Origin: Zygnema cylindricum
Taxonomy: Eukaryota; Streptophyta; Zygnematophyceae; Zygnematales; Zygnemataceae
Length of the DNA: 64,000 bases
Direction: 5' to 3'
Assembly: GCA_037447655.1 (NCBI GenBank)
Contig: JBBHKE010000596.1
Span: 9,179 to 73,178 of the forward strand
Shown here one piece after another: positions 32,001 through 44,572 of this stretch. The stretch's first letter is position 1; each line of letters starts with the position of its first letter. The notes under the pieces are model-generated. The model worked only from the letters and a program-made list of their open reading frames with translations. It had not been told where the DNA came from and made no database searches. Position numbers and translations under genes: made by a program.

Positions 32001-33023
32001 CCGAGGACGTTATTGTTGCGGCTTATTCCTGTGATCGTACCGGTTCAGGTGATGCCATTATGGCAGGTACATTTCTTTCTTTATCTTTTTCTTTCTTTTT
32101 CTTTTTTTTCCTGAAATGTGCACTTTGTTGTGCTGTTGGTCCCCTATCATATTTGAAAGTACTGGATATGTGCTTTATGAAGATTTATGTTTGTCGCAAT
32201 TGCAATGAATTGTTGAATTCTCGTTTGATGGGCTTGGGAGTGGGGAATGGGAATAGGAGCAGAAGTGGGGAACTGCGGGTGAGAGGATGAGGCGTGAGCA
32301 TGAATGAAAGTGACTGAGGTTGAGTGAGAGTGTGAGAGCCTGAGAGTGTGACTGTGAGAATGGGAAAATGTGAGTGGTGATTGCACAGTCTGGGCCTGAA
32401 TGTGAGTAAGAGTGTGAGAATGGTTTTCAGTCTTGTGATTTGTCAGTTTTGCAAGACTCGCCGTACAGCCATGAGAGCAAGTACACAAAACAAAAAGGAG
32501 TACGGGTTTTTTTAGGGCTTATATAGCTGTTGCACACTGAACTACACTATGAATGGCATTAACGTTAATGTTTTTCTCGCTACTTTAATCAACTTTTTCC
32601 CGTGCACGTGTTTGATTTCGTTTGGAGACTGTCAATCGGAAGGTAAGATTGTTTGCCTTTCCATTGCAACTGTCAGATTAGTATCCGATAAGTTTTGCAC
32701 GGAGAAAAGACGTTTTATATGGTGGAAAAACATTGATGCTAATAGCGATTCACGCTGTACATTACACGTGCTACTTTTACAAGCCTCGTCTCAGGCAAAT
32801 ATGATGTTGCTTACAATCATGAATGGTTGTAACAGGTTTTTTGAGGAAGTTGTTGACAAACGGTGAGATTTTGGAGAATGAAGATAAGCTCCAAAGAGCT
32901 TTGCGGTTTGCGATATCAGCCGGTATTATTACTCAATGGACTCCAGGAGTAGTGAAGAGCCTTCCCACGGAAAGTGCGGCTCAGAATATGACCGAGCAAG
33001 TCTACAATTTGGCTCTTGTTTGA
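29040..33023 (+). CDS. FLN2: Plastid fructokinase-like protein (pfkB family), FLN2 type
   Basis: Three exons give about 477 aa: 29040-29783, 31565-32066 and 32836-33023, with GT-AG introns in phases 0 and 1. An N-terminal Ser/Arg/Lys-rich stretch looks like a transit peptide. Residues about 86-100 are an (E-T)n run coded by a GAAACT hexamer repeat. The pfkB fold follows: VVCFGEAL, TPGGPSSNVAIALGRLNG (about 152-168), LDVNLPLPLW, VTNGT, HYYT and DRTGSGDAIMAG (about 405-416, catalytic-type Asp kept). The C-terminus AGIITQWTPGVVKSLPTESAAQN is the FLN2 signature. FLN proteins are known partners of the plastid-encoded RNA polymerase in nucleoids and mostly lack sugar-kinase activity. Both introns contain small transposons of the local family. 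Start chosen as the first ATG before the transit-like region. Confidence 0.88.
29784..31564 (+). other. Intron 1 of the FLN2-like gene
   Basis: 1781 bp, donor GTGAGT and acceptor TTGCAG. The first 120 bases (29786-29910) are a GGGAGG-rich purine tract on the coding strand, a G-quadruplex candidate right after the splice donor. Near the 3' end lies one recognisable end of an 'ATCGTTATTAGCG' element (31346) with a partial partner near 31513-31525. Confidence 0.8.
32543..32759. mobile_element. 217-bp MITE of the 'ATCGCTATTAGCG' family, copy E, in FLN2 intron 2
   Basis: TACACTATGAATGGCATTAACG and its inverted partner GCTAATAGCGATTCACGCTGTA bound an element that makes up over a quarter of the 769-bp intron 2 (32067-32835). 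Confidence 0.65.
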
Positions 33024-34599
33024 GCCATGGAGAAAGATAAAGCATGGGATGTTCGTGTTTTTTTTTTTCTTTTGTATCGAACAGAAACGAGGATTCTTGT
33101 TTCACATCGCTCGACCAGAATCGAATTCGGAGAGTGATGTCTTTTTCATGACACAAGTTATGTGTTTTATTCTGATAAGCCGTTTTTCAAGCCCACACTG
33201 AAGTCCCGACTTTTAACTTCTAGTTTTCCTTTGTTATCGGAGGAGCTCTGGATGACATGGGACCATAATTGCTGCGTTTGGCAATTTGTAAAATCCTTAG
33301 CTTTCATTATTATGCATTTGCATCGAGAATTAATGATTCCCTCTTTCTGGGCAGGTTCAACTTTTTGGAGAGACAGATAATAAATAGTTTTTAGTGCTTG
33401 AATTCTGAGCAGTTAAATAGAGTCATTCAAGGGACTTGGTCGAGTTTCAGCTTAGATCGATACTTAGTATGTGAACAATTCAAGCATGGAGATGTCCTTT
33501 TTTTTTTTTCGCTCTCAAAAAAGGTTTCTCTAGAATTTTGTCCTACTATTCTTACTTCGCACTTAAAAAGGTTTTAAACTGCAATGGAGGGACTTGTCAT
33601 CTTGTAACATGTCAACTAGACCCGTTTTTACCCGTTTATATGTCGTATTTCCCTTCGGTTTAACAAATTGGTTGGCATATCACTTCCATATGGTAACACA
33701 ATTTACGATTTTAAAAAACACCAGCAGGAACGATGTAATGAGTATATTTTGTGAACTTTTGTCCCACAATTATACATGCATTATTGTATCTCATTTTGGA
33801 CACTTGGTCTATTTCATACAATAATCAGTGTGGACGAAAACATGTACCTATTATAATTCAAACGGAGGGACATTTCAAATAGATGGAAACATGTACCTAT
33901 CACAAATAAAAAAGAACACAAAACTACAAGAAAAAATATACAGTGTACAAATATCAAGAACATAATTATTGTGGATGATAGAAATGGACCCATAAAAATG
34001 TGACATCCATACACCTTTGTCTTTAGCCTTGCATGCATTCAACATGTGAGGATTGGTGCTAATGTCCAACCGTTGCTGTCATCTTGAGCTTGAGTATTGA
34101 CCTGATGTGATAATCCTGGGAGCTTTAGCACATTCGAGTTTACAGTGTTTTCACTTTTTGTTTTGCTTGTTTTTGTGCGCCTTTATTCTTTTTCGTTTTG
34201 CCTTTTCCGTTTTTTTTTTGTTCCATGCTACTCGGATGGTTATCATCGCCCTCCACACTGTATATTGTTATTAGCGCCAATGACACTCTTCCTTGCTTTC
34301 ACTCTTCCAAACTAAAATAGTGTGGATCACACAGAATTGTTTTTTTCTTCACTCTATATCGACCTTTAGTTTTGGAACCCTCTTCGGTGCATACACTACT
34401 TGCTGCTTATTTGATGTGAAAAAGTAAAAGCAGTAAAAAAAAAACAGTCTGAGAACCATATTCGAATATAACAAAACATGTACCACATTCTAAACTAAAA
34501 TTTCTCAAAGTTTTTACTGAATGCAGAACACATAAAAAACAAAAATACACACGATTACAGCAGACATCTTTCACACTTTGTTAGGTTGTGGGGCTTTTG
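33024..34599. other. FLN2 3' flank and intergenic DNA
   Basis: The 3' UTR of the FLN2-like gene should lie in the first few hundred bases; ATAATAAATAG at 33377 could serve as a poly-A signal. One end of an 'ATTGTTATTAGCG' element is seen at 34264. No other gene is supported. Confidence 0.4.
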
Positions 34600-35735
34600 A
34601 TCGCGAGTCTGGGCATGCAGCCCGCCTTCAAGCCTCTCTTCCTGTCTCTCGCAGTTTGGGTTTACTATCGACGAGGTGTGTTGCACCCGCTGCCTATTTG
34701 GGAAGTTGGTGCCTTGTTGCCTCCACTCTTGTCTCTCGTTTTTGGTTGGGGACACTCCTGTTCTTGCTACCGCTGTTCCCCGTGTTTCGGACGGTGTGCT
34801 CGCCTTCCAGCGGTCCCTTTTGCATGTGTCATGTTCTCTTCCTCCGGCTGCTATCGCGGAAATGCCGGTTCTTTCCAGTCTTGTTACGACATCAGTTGCA
34901 CGTGTTCATTCTGATCAAGTTGTCGCCGCCATTAAGACCGAGCTTCTCGAGGCGCTTCCTTCCGATTCTTCGCGTGCACGCTTTCTCTCCTGTAGTGGAC
35001 CTGGTTCCGGAGCTTGGCTATTGGCTACCCATATTATATCCACCCTCCGTTTCACGCCGGCTCAGTTCACCACAATCCTCACGTTTCGGCTTGGCCTCCC
35101 CCATCCACCATTGCTTGGCTCTCTTGTTTGCTCGTGTGACCGCGTTTTCGAGCCCGACGGCATCCATTTGCTTCGTTACTCCCACGGGGGCGAGTTGATT
35201 CAGGTGCACGACACGATTCGTGACACCATCGGGACCACCGCTTCTAAGGGGGGATTTTCTGTTCGTAGGGAGGTTTCCCACATTGTTTCTTCACATCAGA
35301 TTGACATTGTATTGCGCGTCGCATATTTGGTGACGCTGTTTTGGCAAACCCTACCTCGGAGTTGTCAGTCAAGCAGCTCAACATGTTGGTGTGGCCGCCT
35401 GTGACACGGCTAGGAAGGAGCGTGATTATGCCCACCGCGATGCTATGGATGGCTTCATTCCGGTAGCGGTTGAGATATTTGGTTGTTTGGATGTGGCTTT
35501 GGACAAGTTTCTCCGTACTTGTGGTCGGCGATCATTCAAGCGCCGAGGATCTGGAAGCCCTTCTATTTCAGTCCTTACTTCTTTCTATCGTCAACGTTTA
35601 CCTGTGGCCCTACAACGAGTGCAAGCTTCTATCCTCCTTCGATCGTCTATTGCAGTTATGGATCGTCGACGTGTTCCGGAACTCCCTCCTCGTGCTCCTA
35701 CGGGATTCGAGGACTTACGCGGTTACCTTTTGTAG
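34600..35735 (+). pseudogene. LINE ORF2 C-terminal fragment with frameshifts
   Basis: The fragment resembles the intact frame at 4269-3166 but is broken by a frameshift near 34750 (frame of LGLLST to frame of VGDTPVLATAVP) and another near 35320 (after QIDIVLR). Conserved blocks are AAYLGSWCLVAS, FRLGLPHPPLLGSLVCS, HDTIRDTIG, then KERDYAHRDAMDGFIP and FGCLDVALDKFLRTCG. Cys of LLRC has become Tyr (LLRYSH). It cannot make a working protein. Confidence 0.75.
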
Positions 35736-35977
35736 ATTTTTAGTTATGTTGGGGTTTGGGTGAGTTATTTTGGATCTTTCCTTAACTGCATCTTTTGGTG
35801 TTTTTTGCTTCTTTGGGTGTTTTCGGTTTACCTGCCATCTTTTTGTATTTTTGTTGCTTTTGCCATGCTTATCCTTTTTGTTTATTCCCCCCACCTGTAG
35901 TTTTTCAGTTTTAGCATTGCTACCTCCTTTTGTTCCCATGGACTCAGATGGTTTACCATCGCACATTTTAATGAAGC
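34600..35977 (+). mobile_element. 5'-truncated LINE, copy 2 (decayed)
   Basis: It is homologous over its whole length to 2918-4269 (reversed), including the 3' UTR with TTTTTGCTTCTTTGGGTGTTTTCG and TTTTCAGTTTTAGCATTGCTA. The 5' limit reaches slightly further into the RT (HAARLQASLPVS then LGLLST). It sits between the convergent FLN2-like and glycosyltransferase genes. Confidence 0.75.
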
Positions 35978-36986
35978 CAGCCTGTGTTTTTATTACAGCA
36001 GATGATACAGCATCACGCGATGAATATAATACTAGGATTCACAAGAAAATGCATACTATGAGTCAACAACACATTTAAAAAAACAAATCATTAATTGTTC
36101 GAGAATTTAGAGGATCAGGAAAAACAAACCAATCTGAATAAAGAAGCCCGAATTTGAATCCGGATTAAAACATGTGAAGAAGCTTTTGGTGATGATTTAT
36201 TTTAAAATCATGTCGTCTAAACTACACTCCCTTGACCAATTAAGAAACTTAAGTGTCTAAAATATGGTACAGTTAAAAGCGTGGTTAAACAAATAATCAA
36301 CGATAAAAAATTTACCTAAGAACTAATTATTAGGATATTCCCACAACTCTATAATCTGATATCCACCTGCCGCTTTACACAAAAAAGTATCATATACATG
36401 ATCATGTTACATCTTTTAACATAATCAAGATTATCAAGATGTAATAATCTACACAAAATCGCCTTTTCTTTTCATCTAATGGTTTACTAAGGAGAACAAA
36501 AAATTATAGTATCTACCATACAGTCGAACGCGATAAATAATTGATTGAGACTGTCAAAACATTGTTTTTCAGAATGGATACCTTGCAAAACAAGGAATCA
36601 TTCCTCATATTCCCTCGAGATTTTTAGCGGGAGTTAAGGACAAGGAGGCGGGTCAAAGTTTTAATAGGAAAATGGAACTCCGAGGGAACTAAGATAAAAG
36701 AATGGTGATTTGAAAAAGAGGGCAGCATGATAAGGAGATCACAGGTCGGTGGACTTCCGAGGGAAAAGTGGAGGAGACAAAGGCCATATTATTATTAACA
36801 ACTATGTTTCTTCATGTTCCCAGAGAGATGGATGACTCTAAAACGTTTTATGTGAAACTGGAATCGAGTTACCCTCCACTTGCCTTGTGCGAAGTCACGT
36901 CACGTTGATCGTGTAGTCGCCCACAATATTTTATGTCGAAGGTATTTTATGGGAAGACCATTATTCGTAGGTTATTCGATACCTTC
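35978..36986. other. Intergenic, 3' flank of the glycosyltransferase gene
   Basis: No coding or repeat structure is recognised. The 3' UTR of the - strand glycosyltransferase gene is expected at the upper end of this stretch. Confidence 0.4.
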
Positions 36987-39900
36987 TTATGCCACGATCT
37001 CATCACTTCCGTCAGTCCGATTCCTCCTATTATGAGTAGCTTTTGTAATAGGCTTGATGGTCCTCGGAGTATTTCTCATCAGTTGTAAGTGTCCTGGTTG
37101 CCTATTATTATTCCCTTGACTTTCTTCAGGGAAACTATCTTTTTGTCCTTCTCCATTATCTCCCTGTTCTCCATCCAGAGACTTGAGCTCTCGTCTCCAA
37201 TACACTCCAGAACTCTGGGCTATTCTGGGATCAGATTGGACTTGTTGTAGCTTCCCTGTCCCACTCTTAGTACCTTCGACCCCGGCTTCTTTATCCATTA
37301 ATAGTTTTTTTGCATCTCTCCGTTTCACTATGCTTAAGGTGGCACTCAAGTTCATGGTGGCAAGATCGTTCTCTGTCCTCCCTTCCCTCGACTCCCCATT
37401 ATTATTTACAAGTTCCGGAGAACTCTTTGGAGAAATTTTCTGGTTCAGAGATGCTACCCTTAGTGGCTCTAAATGTGTTCTTCCAGTTCCCATATGAGCT
37501 ATCTCATCGACTACCTGTAAGACTGCCTTTGCGACCGCGGCGACATTTGCAAAAACGGCAAATCCCGGGGGAGATTTGGAGGGTGAGGCCTGCGACATCA
37601 CCAACGATTTTAAGTGAAGGCCGAGAGCCATACAGTCCTTATCGGCCACACAATCTTTGAATACAGCTGTCCTCCCAGGAGTACTGTTGTCCGGAGCTGC
37701 GAGCTCCACTACCACCGTGCCAGGAGTCATGAATAGAGTACTACTAGCGAGAGCTTCTCCATGGGGAGCCACGACAACGGAAGCAGTTTTAACCGAGCGA
37801 ACCTGTACAGAAAAAAACGAAAAGTATTGTGTTAGATTTGGTTCTGAGAAAACATGGTGGGGGTAAATGAGGCTCTGCAAGCACCAACCTTGTCACGCTT
37901 TTATCGTGGAATTGCTGCCAATGCAGAAAAAAAAGGAGTTAAGAACCACACTTCATGCAAGATTCCCTAATTCCCAGTGAGAATTTTACATCAGTATTGT
38001 TACTCAACAGCACAACTATTCATTTAACGCATTCTTATCCTTCAAACAAAGTAGAAAAAAATGCCCTGCATAGAATTAGAACAAGGAATTTAAGGCAAGA
38101 TGAGCGAACCAGGTGACAGAAGCTCCCTTTGACGCTGAGTGCGACCCGATGAGTATGGCATTTAACTCCACAAGCGGATCGCAAATGGCGAGCCAATTCT
38201 GACGGATTCAGGAGACGACCCTTTCCGGCTGGTCGACTATCCTCCAAAATTGTGACACGTGTCCCATTTGGTTGCCTTCCCCCAGCACAAAACTTCCAAA
38301 TTTTCTCTCGCATCTGGGCAAGGACAGTAGGATGGTCTGCGAGGTCCCCACGATGTCTCCGGACCACAGCGACTCGATCAAAACAGACAGGAGTGGAAGC
38401 ATCCGGTAATTCCATCGGTTTCATATGAGATCCCAGGAGAGCCTGAGTGAATTGGAGACTGGCTTTGGCCATTGCTGATACCACACCTCCCTTGCGAAAG
38501 AGTAACAATCGCTGGGCAGTAAAATTTTCGCTCTCATAGGACTGCGAAAAGTGAAAGAAACTGCCAAACAGTGCTTCAAGCATCAACGGGTGGTCATCAA
38601 ACCCGTGACGTGACATTGCGATAAAAGTGGTCCCATTTAATCGCAAGGCATTTGGAGGAATACCCTCGCGAGAGACTAAAGCGTACTGATTTCGAGCTTT
38701 TTGGTCTCGGCTTGTATCGTTGCCCCACACACAGAGTAATACAGATCCGGAAGGAGCTTTGAAAGGGACTAAAGAAAGCTCTGGAGAACGCAAGGACACT
38801 CCAACCTGGTAAACACAACATGCAAAAGCAATTGAGACGTTTCTTAGAGACAGAAGAGACAGTCAATCCGGTCACCTCTAATCTAAGCAAAACAAAACTG
38901 TCATATAGAACAAAAGCTGGTAATAAAATGCTTTGCGACACTCACCCTCGGCATGAACTTAAGGTTCTCATCGAGATGATGGGAGACCTCCCCTTCAAAG
39001 TCAAAAATGGGAGCCCAATCAGTCTGTAAACCAGCTTGATGAGCTTCGATCCCTTCGAGAGTGCTGTGAAGGGACTGAAAAACTCCCGCGGACTCACTCG
39101 TGTTTTTTAAAGGAGTAAAACCAAAAATTGCATCCATGGCTTCCAGGCAGTGAGTCCCATTAGGCTCTCCTGAACCATCCAAAGAAGCTTTGGTGGGATC
39201 CAAAACCAGAAGAGGAGGCTGCCCAGAAAGGTGTGACACCATGTAGTTGAGAGCCACATCAATGCATTCCCTTTGATTTTCGATTGCCTTCAATAGACCC
39301 TGCAAAACCCTCAATTTTGAAGGACTCTTAAGTCCAACCCTTTTGCAGCCCAAAACTGACATTCAAATCGACAAAAAACATTCCCCAGGCGAACATTTTG
39401 TATTGATATAATTACACTGTTTATTGCACTTATTGAAAAAATAGATTCAACAACACTAGTGTAGATTCAGGTGATGCGCATTTTATCCACTCATTTAGAA
39501 AGTGTTATTAGCACTGATTAGCGATAATTGTTGCAGGCTACTATTTCAAGAGCAGCATTTTGCAAGAATACCAAAAGGGGAAAGAAAACCAACCGGAGGG
39601 CTTTGACAAGTGAAGGCGCGGAGATAGTCAGCATGGAGAAGAGCCATTTGAAGGAGAACCATGGAATATTCTCCTTGTGGTCGATTAACATACGTCAAAG
39701 GCCCCTTGTCACCGGTTCGATAGTGTGCTCGAGGGAAAAAACCCACAAGACGAGATGGACCATCCAGCCATCGTCGATGAGCCTCCTCCAAAACTGCCTC
39801 AGAAACCTCCATTTCTGGACTGCAAACCAAAATTGCCTCTGTTTCCAAAGACCTGAGAAACACCCGATCACGTCCACACTTAATTTGGTATACTTTGACC

Positions 39901-42900
39901 TTCAAACCAGCTCCATGATTGTTTCTACAAAATGCTGTCAAACTCACAGACCACAAAAAGCCGCAAGCGACACTTACACATTCAAACATGAAGGAAGAGA
40001 GACAATCAATCCAATTTATCACCTTTCTGATGTCTGTATCCAGTGTATCATCTCCCGATCTTTACGCAAGAAATTCCCCAAATCAATCACTATGCACAGT
40101 GCTCAAACCACAATGCTGCAAAATCCCGCCTCACCCTTAGGAAGAGTAGCCACCTGAGCGGCTTCCAGCGTTCACTGGGATTGGCCTCAGGAACGTGGAT
40201 AACCTCAATTGTCTTCTGGAGTACCGAGTTGTCCAGACCAACGTCCAGCTCCACCTGCAAAGAAACAAAAAGGTAAAAAAAATTATAACGTTGATCGTTG
40301 AACTGCAACTTTTGGAACACCGTTAGAGACATAAAGCTTTAAGCCTCTCAACCAGAAAAGTGGGATTCCCGATGGTAGAAATCAAAATATGTTACTGAGA
40401 CTCTATTTTTGCAGGAGGCGACCTACTAGGTATTAATAATCATGAATTTGTCTTCTTGCTCCATCAAGAAACTCTCAGATTGGATAGATGAAAGACAAAG
40501 AAAACTCAAGACTCAATACATAATGGCACATGCAATGAGTTAGATTCCTTTTTCATTGCCCTCATTAAACAGCAATTCTCGGCCTTTGATAGCTCTTGCT
40601 TATATTATACAAGGGGAAACTAACCTCTGCCTCCAGTCCTCCATGAGTCGCAGTCCTCACAACATATATAGCGTGGACCACTTGCATGGCTGCATACTGC
40701 TTCACCAGCGAAGCAACAAGTTCCGTTGGTGCTTTAAGAGCCATAAGCAGCACACTCAGTTTCTGTTTTTTCAAATCGTTTAAGGCAGGGGAGCGTCCGT
40801 ATGCCATAAAATCGCTGCGGCATTGAGGACTCAACTGGACCATGGAGTGCCCCTGTACCATTAGCACAACTAAAAAACTGTCAATTTTAGCGTCAACATG
40901 ACATAATACATGCCAATCCCTGAAAGAATCAGTAACAACAAAGAGGTCCTGCGGTTTCCTAACCTCGGAAAATAAAGTTTTTTCAACACTAATTGGATTG
41001 TTGAAAGAGCCTATCCCCATTAAATGAACATAGTGTTATTGATTCTAATTCTGCAGGAACACTATTATTTCCTGCGACATTGCTACAGTCCAAAGCTCAT
41101 GTCAAGAACCACGAAGCATGCATAACTCTCCAAAGTACGATGATGCTGTCCTTTTCCTCTCAAAGAACTCCAATGACAAGGCCAAAAAGAAAGAAACATC
41201 CCACCTGCTTAGCAAGAGTCTCGTGCATAGAATACATGGCTGCCCACCAGAATCGATCAAATCTGCGCTCCGCATGATGCCCATCCTCTATCCGCATATT
41301 CCATGGCTTTGCTGCATTGGAGAAATGTAAAACATACAACTGTGGGCCGACCCATGTTGGCCAGGTTCGCTCTCCTGCCATGCGAACATGAGCATTATAT
41401 CCATATGGAAGATGATGATCGGGGCTCTGCTGATACCAGCCATGAAAGTATTCGTTTAAAAAGTCTGCACAAAACCCCATTGGCTTCGAGTTAGACTCAT
41501 GAATAGGCGCTGCCAGAAATTGCTTCTTGTTCTTTTTTCATCACTAAGATTATGCTCGGACCGGTTGTTTGTAAGATATGAATAGCATCGAATGGTTACT
41601 GGCTGCAAGAGAGAAAGGAATTAAAAAAGATTAAGGTATCAAAATTGCCGGAGACTCATCTGAGCCTGAAAGGAAGTCCATAACAAGGTGGAAAGGGGGA
41701 AAATACGAAAGACTTCTAGAGGACAAGTGGGTCCCAGCAGAACCGTTCTATAAACAAAAGGCAATGACGAGCAAGTTAAAGAAGCAATGAGGTTAAGACT
41801 GCATGCCAGATAGAACAACCACTTGGTGCATCTTGCATCTTGGTGCAATTTTTTGCCGTTGATTTCAAACAGCAAATAAACAGTTTGGTTCGCAACGATA
41901 AAACAGAGAGTTGTGGAACTTCCATTTATTACATAGGTAGGTTCTTCCCATGCATGAAGTTGTATGGATAACAACCAACAACTCACACCTAGTTTGATTC
42001 AAGATTAAAGCCGTGACAGAGGAAAATCAAGACATTGTTGAACCACAACGACAAATAACAAAATTAATAATGTTGAATGATGTCTTGGATCTCCTCTGTC
42101 ACTGCTTTACAAAGAAATTCGGAGATTCTCACCATAATGTGCAAGGGACATTTCTAATCTTTCCTCCACTCCACATGCGTTTACCGACGTATACGCAATT
42201 AGCTGCACTAACGCGTTTCTTCATAATTAAACTGTAAATTCATGAGAACCATTCTCCTCATATCATATGAAAATACATTTTATTAAACGTTCGTTAAAAA
42301 AAATGTGAATGCATCAAAACTTCCTCGTAAGGCTTTCTTGCTTGTTTTTCCTGTTATTTTTGGTGACTTGTAGCATGCGATAGACCAGTTTTCAAGTTCT
42401 TGGTTTTCATATACTGCCTTACTTCCACATTTCCTCTACTAAATTTCTCCCCACTTTTCCTCCTCCTCTTTCTCTCCTCCTTTTCCCCTCCTCCTCCTCT
42501 TCCCTCCTTTTTTTCCTCCTCTTTTTCCTTTTATGTCCATTACTTTATGATTCTACACCACAATTAAAATTTTAAACAGCCATATGAATTCTGTGGGTTT
42601 GCGGTAAAGCCTCTGTGACCAATGCAATTTTTTTTAATTTTTTTAAAGACATTTACATGAATTTCATGCAAAACTAGGCCAAATTATGCAAAAAAAATCA
42701 TGTACAAACTCAGTACATTGTTATTTCCGTCTTTCATGTTTCAAACTGCTGGTGTAACTGAAACTGAAACTGACACCGGAACTAAACAAAAAAAAAAAAA
42801 CAGTGTCCTGATATTCAGAAGCCATAATGCTCGCAGAATTGTGCCTACCTTGTTCGCTTCCCCTGGCCACACGTGTGGCATTGAGACGAGAGAGCATGTC

Positions 42901-43455
42901 GCTGTAGACCTCGGCATTCGGTTGGAGGAGGAGGAGACCGCTGTTGAAACGGTCTGGCGGCATGTGGTCAGGAACAGCAGCCAATACCACGTGGCGTCCA
43001 AACAGATGATCCAGAGGGCGTAGAACCAGCATGTCAGAATCTAAGTAAATAACTTTGTCGTATTGTGTAAGGTTCCACAGCAGTAACTTGGAGAATTCGC
43101 ATCCATGGCTGGAAAGTCCTTCTATTTCATCATCGTCGTCTTCTGGAATCGGTTGAATCGTCGCTCCGAGCAAACTGAGCATCTCGCGGCTAGAATCGGA
43201 CACGTGGCTGCTTGTGAGAACAATTAGGGTTTTGGCTGTGCCGGTTTGGCGGACAGAGTGCAGCAGTACGGAGCAAGCTTCCAGCATGCTGTCGTCGCAC
43301 AGCATCGTCGCATATGCGACGCGAAGGCTCTGCGACTCCTCTGGCCCGGGCTGCGACGCCAAGAAGTACAAACAGAGAGCTGCCAGCTGGAGCAGCATGA
43401 GCCCCCCGGCCAATCGCTGTCGCCATGGGTCGCTAGCTCGGCGTCGCACGCCCAT
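36987..43455 (-). CDS. Three-domain glycosyltransferase GT8-GT64-GT61
   Basis: Eight - strand exons: 43455-42849, 41464-41205, 40852-40625, 40254-40154, 39924-39594, 39299-38946, 38805-38110, 37802-36987. All introns are GT-AG with matching phases (1,0,0,2,0,0,0), giving about 1130 aa. Residues 17-33 form a type II signal anchor, so a Golgi location is likely. GT8 domain about 46-285: AYATMLCDD, YLDSDMLVL (DxD at 139-141), FNSGLLLLQPNAEVY, LHFSNAAKPW. GT64 domain about 300-620: LVKQYAAMQVVHAIYVV, VIHVPEANPSERWKPL, RLVGFFPRAHY, YSMVLLQMALLHADYL, NQRECIDVALNYMV. Its DDD site reads CSPE, so this module may be inactive. GT61/DUF563 domain about 640-925: CFDRVAVVRRHRG, GKGRLLNPSELARHL, ASVVVAPHGEALASS, PGTVVVEL. 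The last 200 residues are polar and low in complexity. Substrate unknown. Confidence 0.82.
41465..42848 (-). other. Intron 1 of the GT8-GT64-GT61 gene
   Basis: 1384 bp between GT8 exons 1 and 2 (donor GTAGGC, acceptor TGTGCAG). The join restores SEQ-DFLNEYF, the usual GT8 'DQ.FLN' block with Glu before Gln. A C/T-rich tract lies at 42430-42540 (+ strand). No other element is recognised. Confidence 0.75.
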
Positions 43456-44351
43456 GTCACGTCACGCGAGGCGGGGGAGTCGAGGGGAGGAGTCTGCTGC
43501 TCGGTTCGAAAATTTGAAATTTTGATTTTGAATGCGATACAGAGAGAGGAGCTTTTTTACGCCTTTACGACTTTGCGCTTCGCCGGATTGGCTGGCTGAA
43601 TGGCGGGAACTTAGTTATATTATATCTCGAGGAATAATAAAAGGAATAGTGAGAAAGGCTCGTCGTAGGCTGGGGGAATAGGAAGGAAGCCGTAAGACCT
43701 GGTTGTAGAATACTCGCATGTGTCGTCAAGCGCGAGTACTTGTACCTTCTTGTCTGTACTGCAAATGTAGTTTTGTCGGGATGCTGGAAGTTCAACTGAC
43801 GTTGTTTCGTCGTCGTTACGCGTCAGAAACAGGAAACGCTTCCGTTTAAATTTGCGGGTATTCCGATGTTGCCATGTCAGCATATCTGACGAGCAGGTAT
43901 CCAAGTGGACGAGTCGATTTCGCTCATATTCGTACGTAAAGTACAATATTCGTTGTCGGCGGAGATCTGAGGTCCCAACTTTTGTATCGGCTTGCTCTTC
44001 TGGCTTCACGGTCCGCATATAATTTTTGTCCACCACAGTAACAGAAGCGATTCCGTACTCATGTAGGCTTCCAGAACCCCTCAGAATGTACTGATTCCAG
44101 ACTTTAGTGACCGGTTTCTAGCCCTGGGAACCTATTGTCCTCTTGCCACCGACATTGTTGTTACACGTTGCTTTCATCTCCGTACAGAGCTCTGGGCGTG
44201 ATTTCTCAATCGTTCGGCGAGCGCCAGATCTCACCTGCCGGGTCATCCGCGAGTTGCAATAATAACAACCCGCAGTACCCTGGGAAGGCAAAAGCAAGGG
44301 ATGCGTATCGTGCCACATCGCATGCCGATACATTGACATAAGGCCATAAGC
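43456..44351. promoter_or_regulatory. Upstream region of the glycosyltransferase gene
   Basis: It contains the 5' UTR and promoter of the - strand gene; no clear TATA box could be fixed. A 138-codon - strand ORF (44036-43620) resembles nothing I know and might be an upstream exon, a small gene or chance. Confidence 0.35.
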
Positions 44352-44572
44352 TACACGGTGAATCGCTATTAGTGTTAATGTTATTTTTGCCACTCAAAAC
44401 ATCTTTTCTCCGTACATACATGTCCGATTGTGGATCTGACGGTTGCGATTGAAAGATAGGATTCGCAGCTTCCGGTTGGCGGTCTCAAATTGATAATAGG
44501 ATAAATGTGTACGGATAATATATGTTTTAAGTGGCAAAAAAAACGTTAACACTAATAGCGATACACGGTGTA
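44352..44572. mobile_element. 221-bp MITE of the 'ATCGCTATTAGCG' family, copy G
   Basis: TACACGGTGAATCGCTATTAGTG and its inverted partner CACTAATAGCGATACACGGTGTA are almost perfect. The inner parts GTTATTTTTGCC and GGCAAAAAAAACG are also inverted. Confidence 0.75.

Noticed and set aside
43620-44036. 138-codon - strand ORF upstream of the glycosyltransferase gene
   Set aside because: No known motif, and no splice connection into exon 1 that I could support; left as unassigned.
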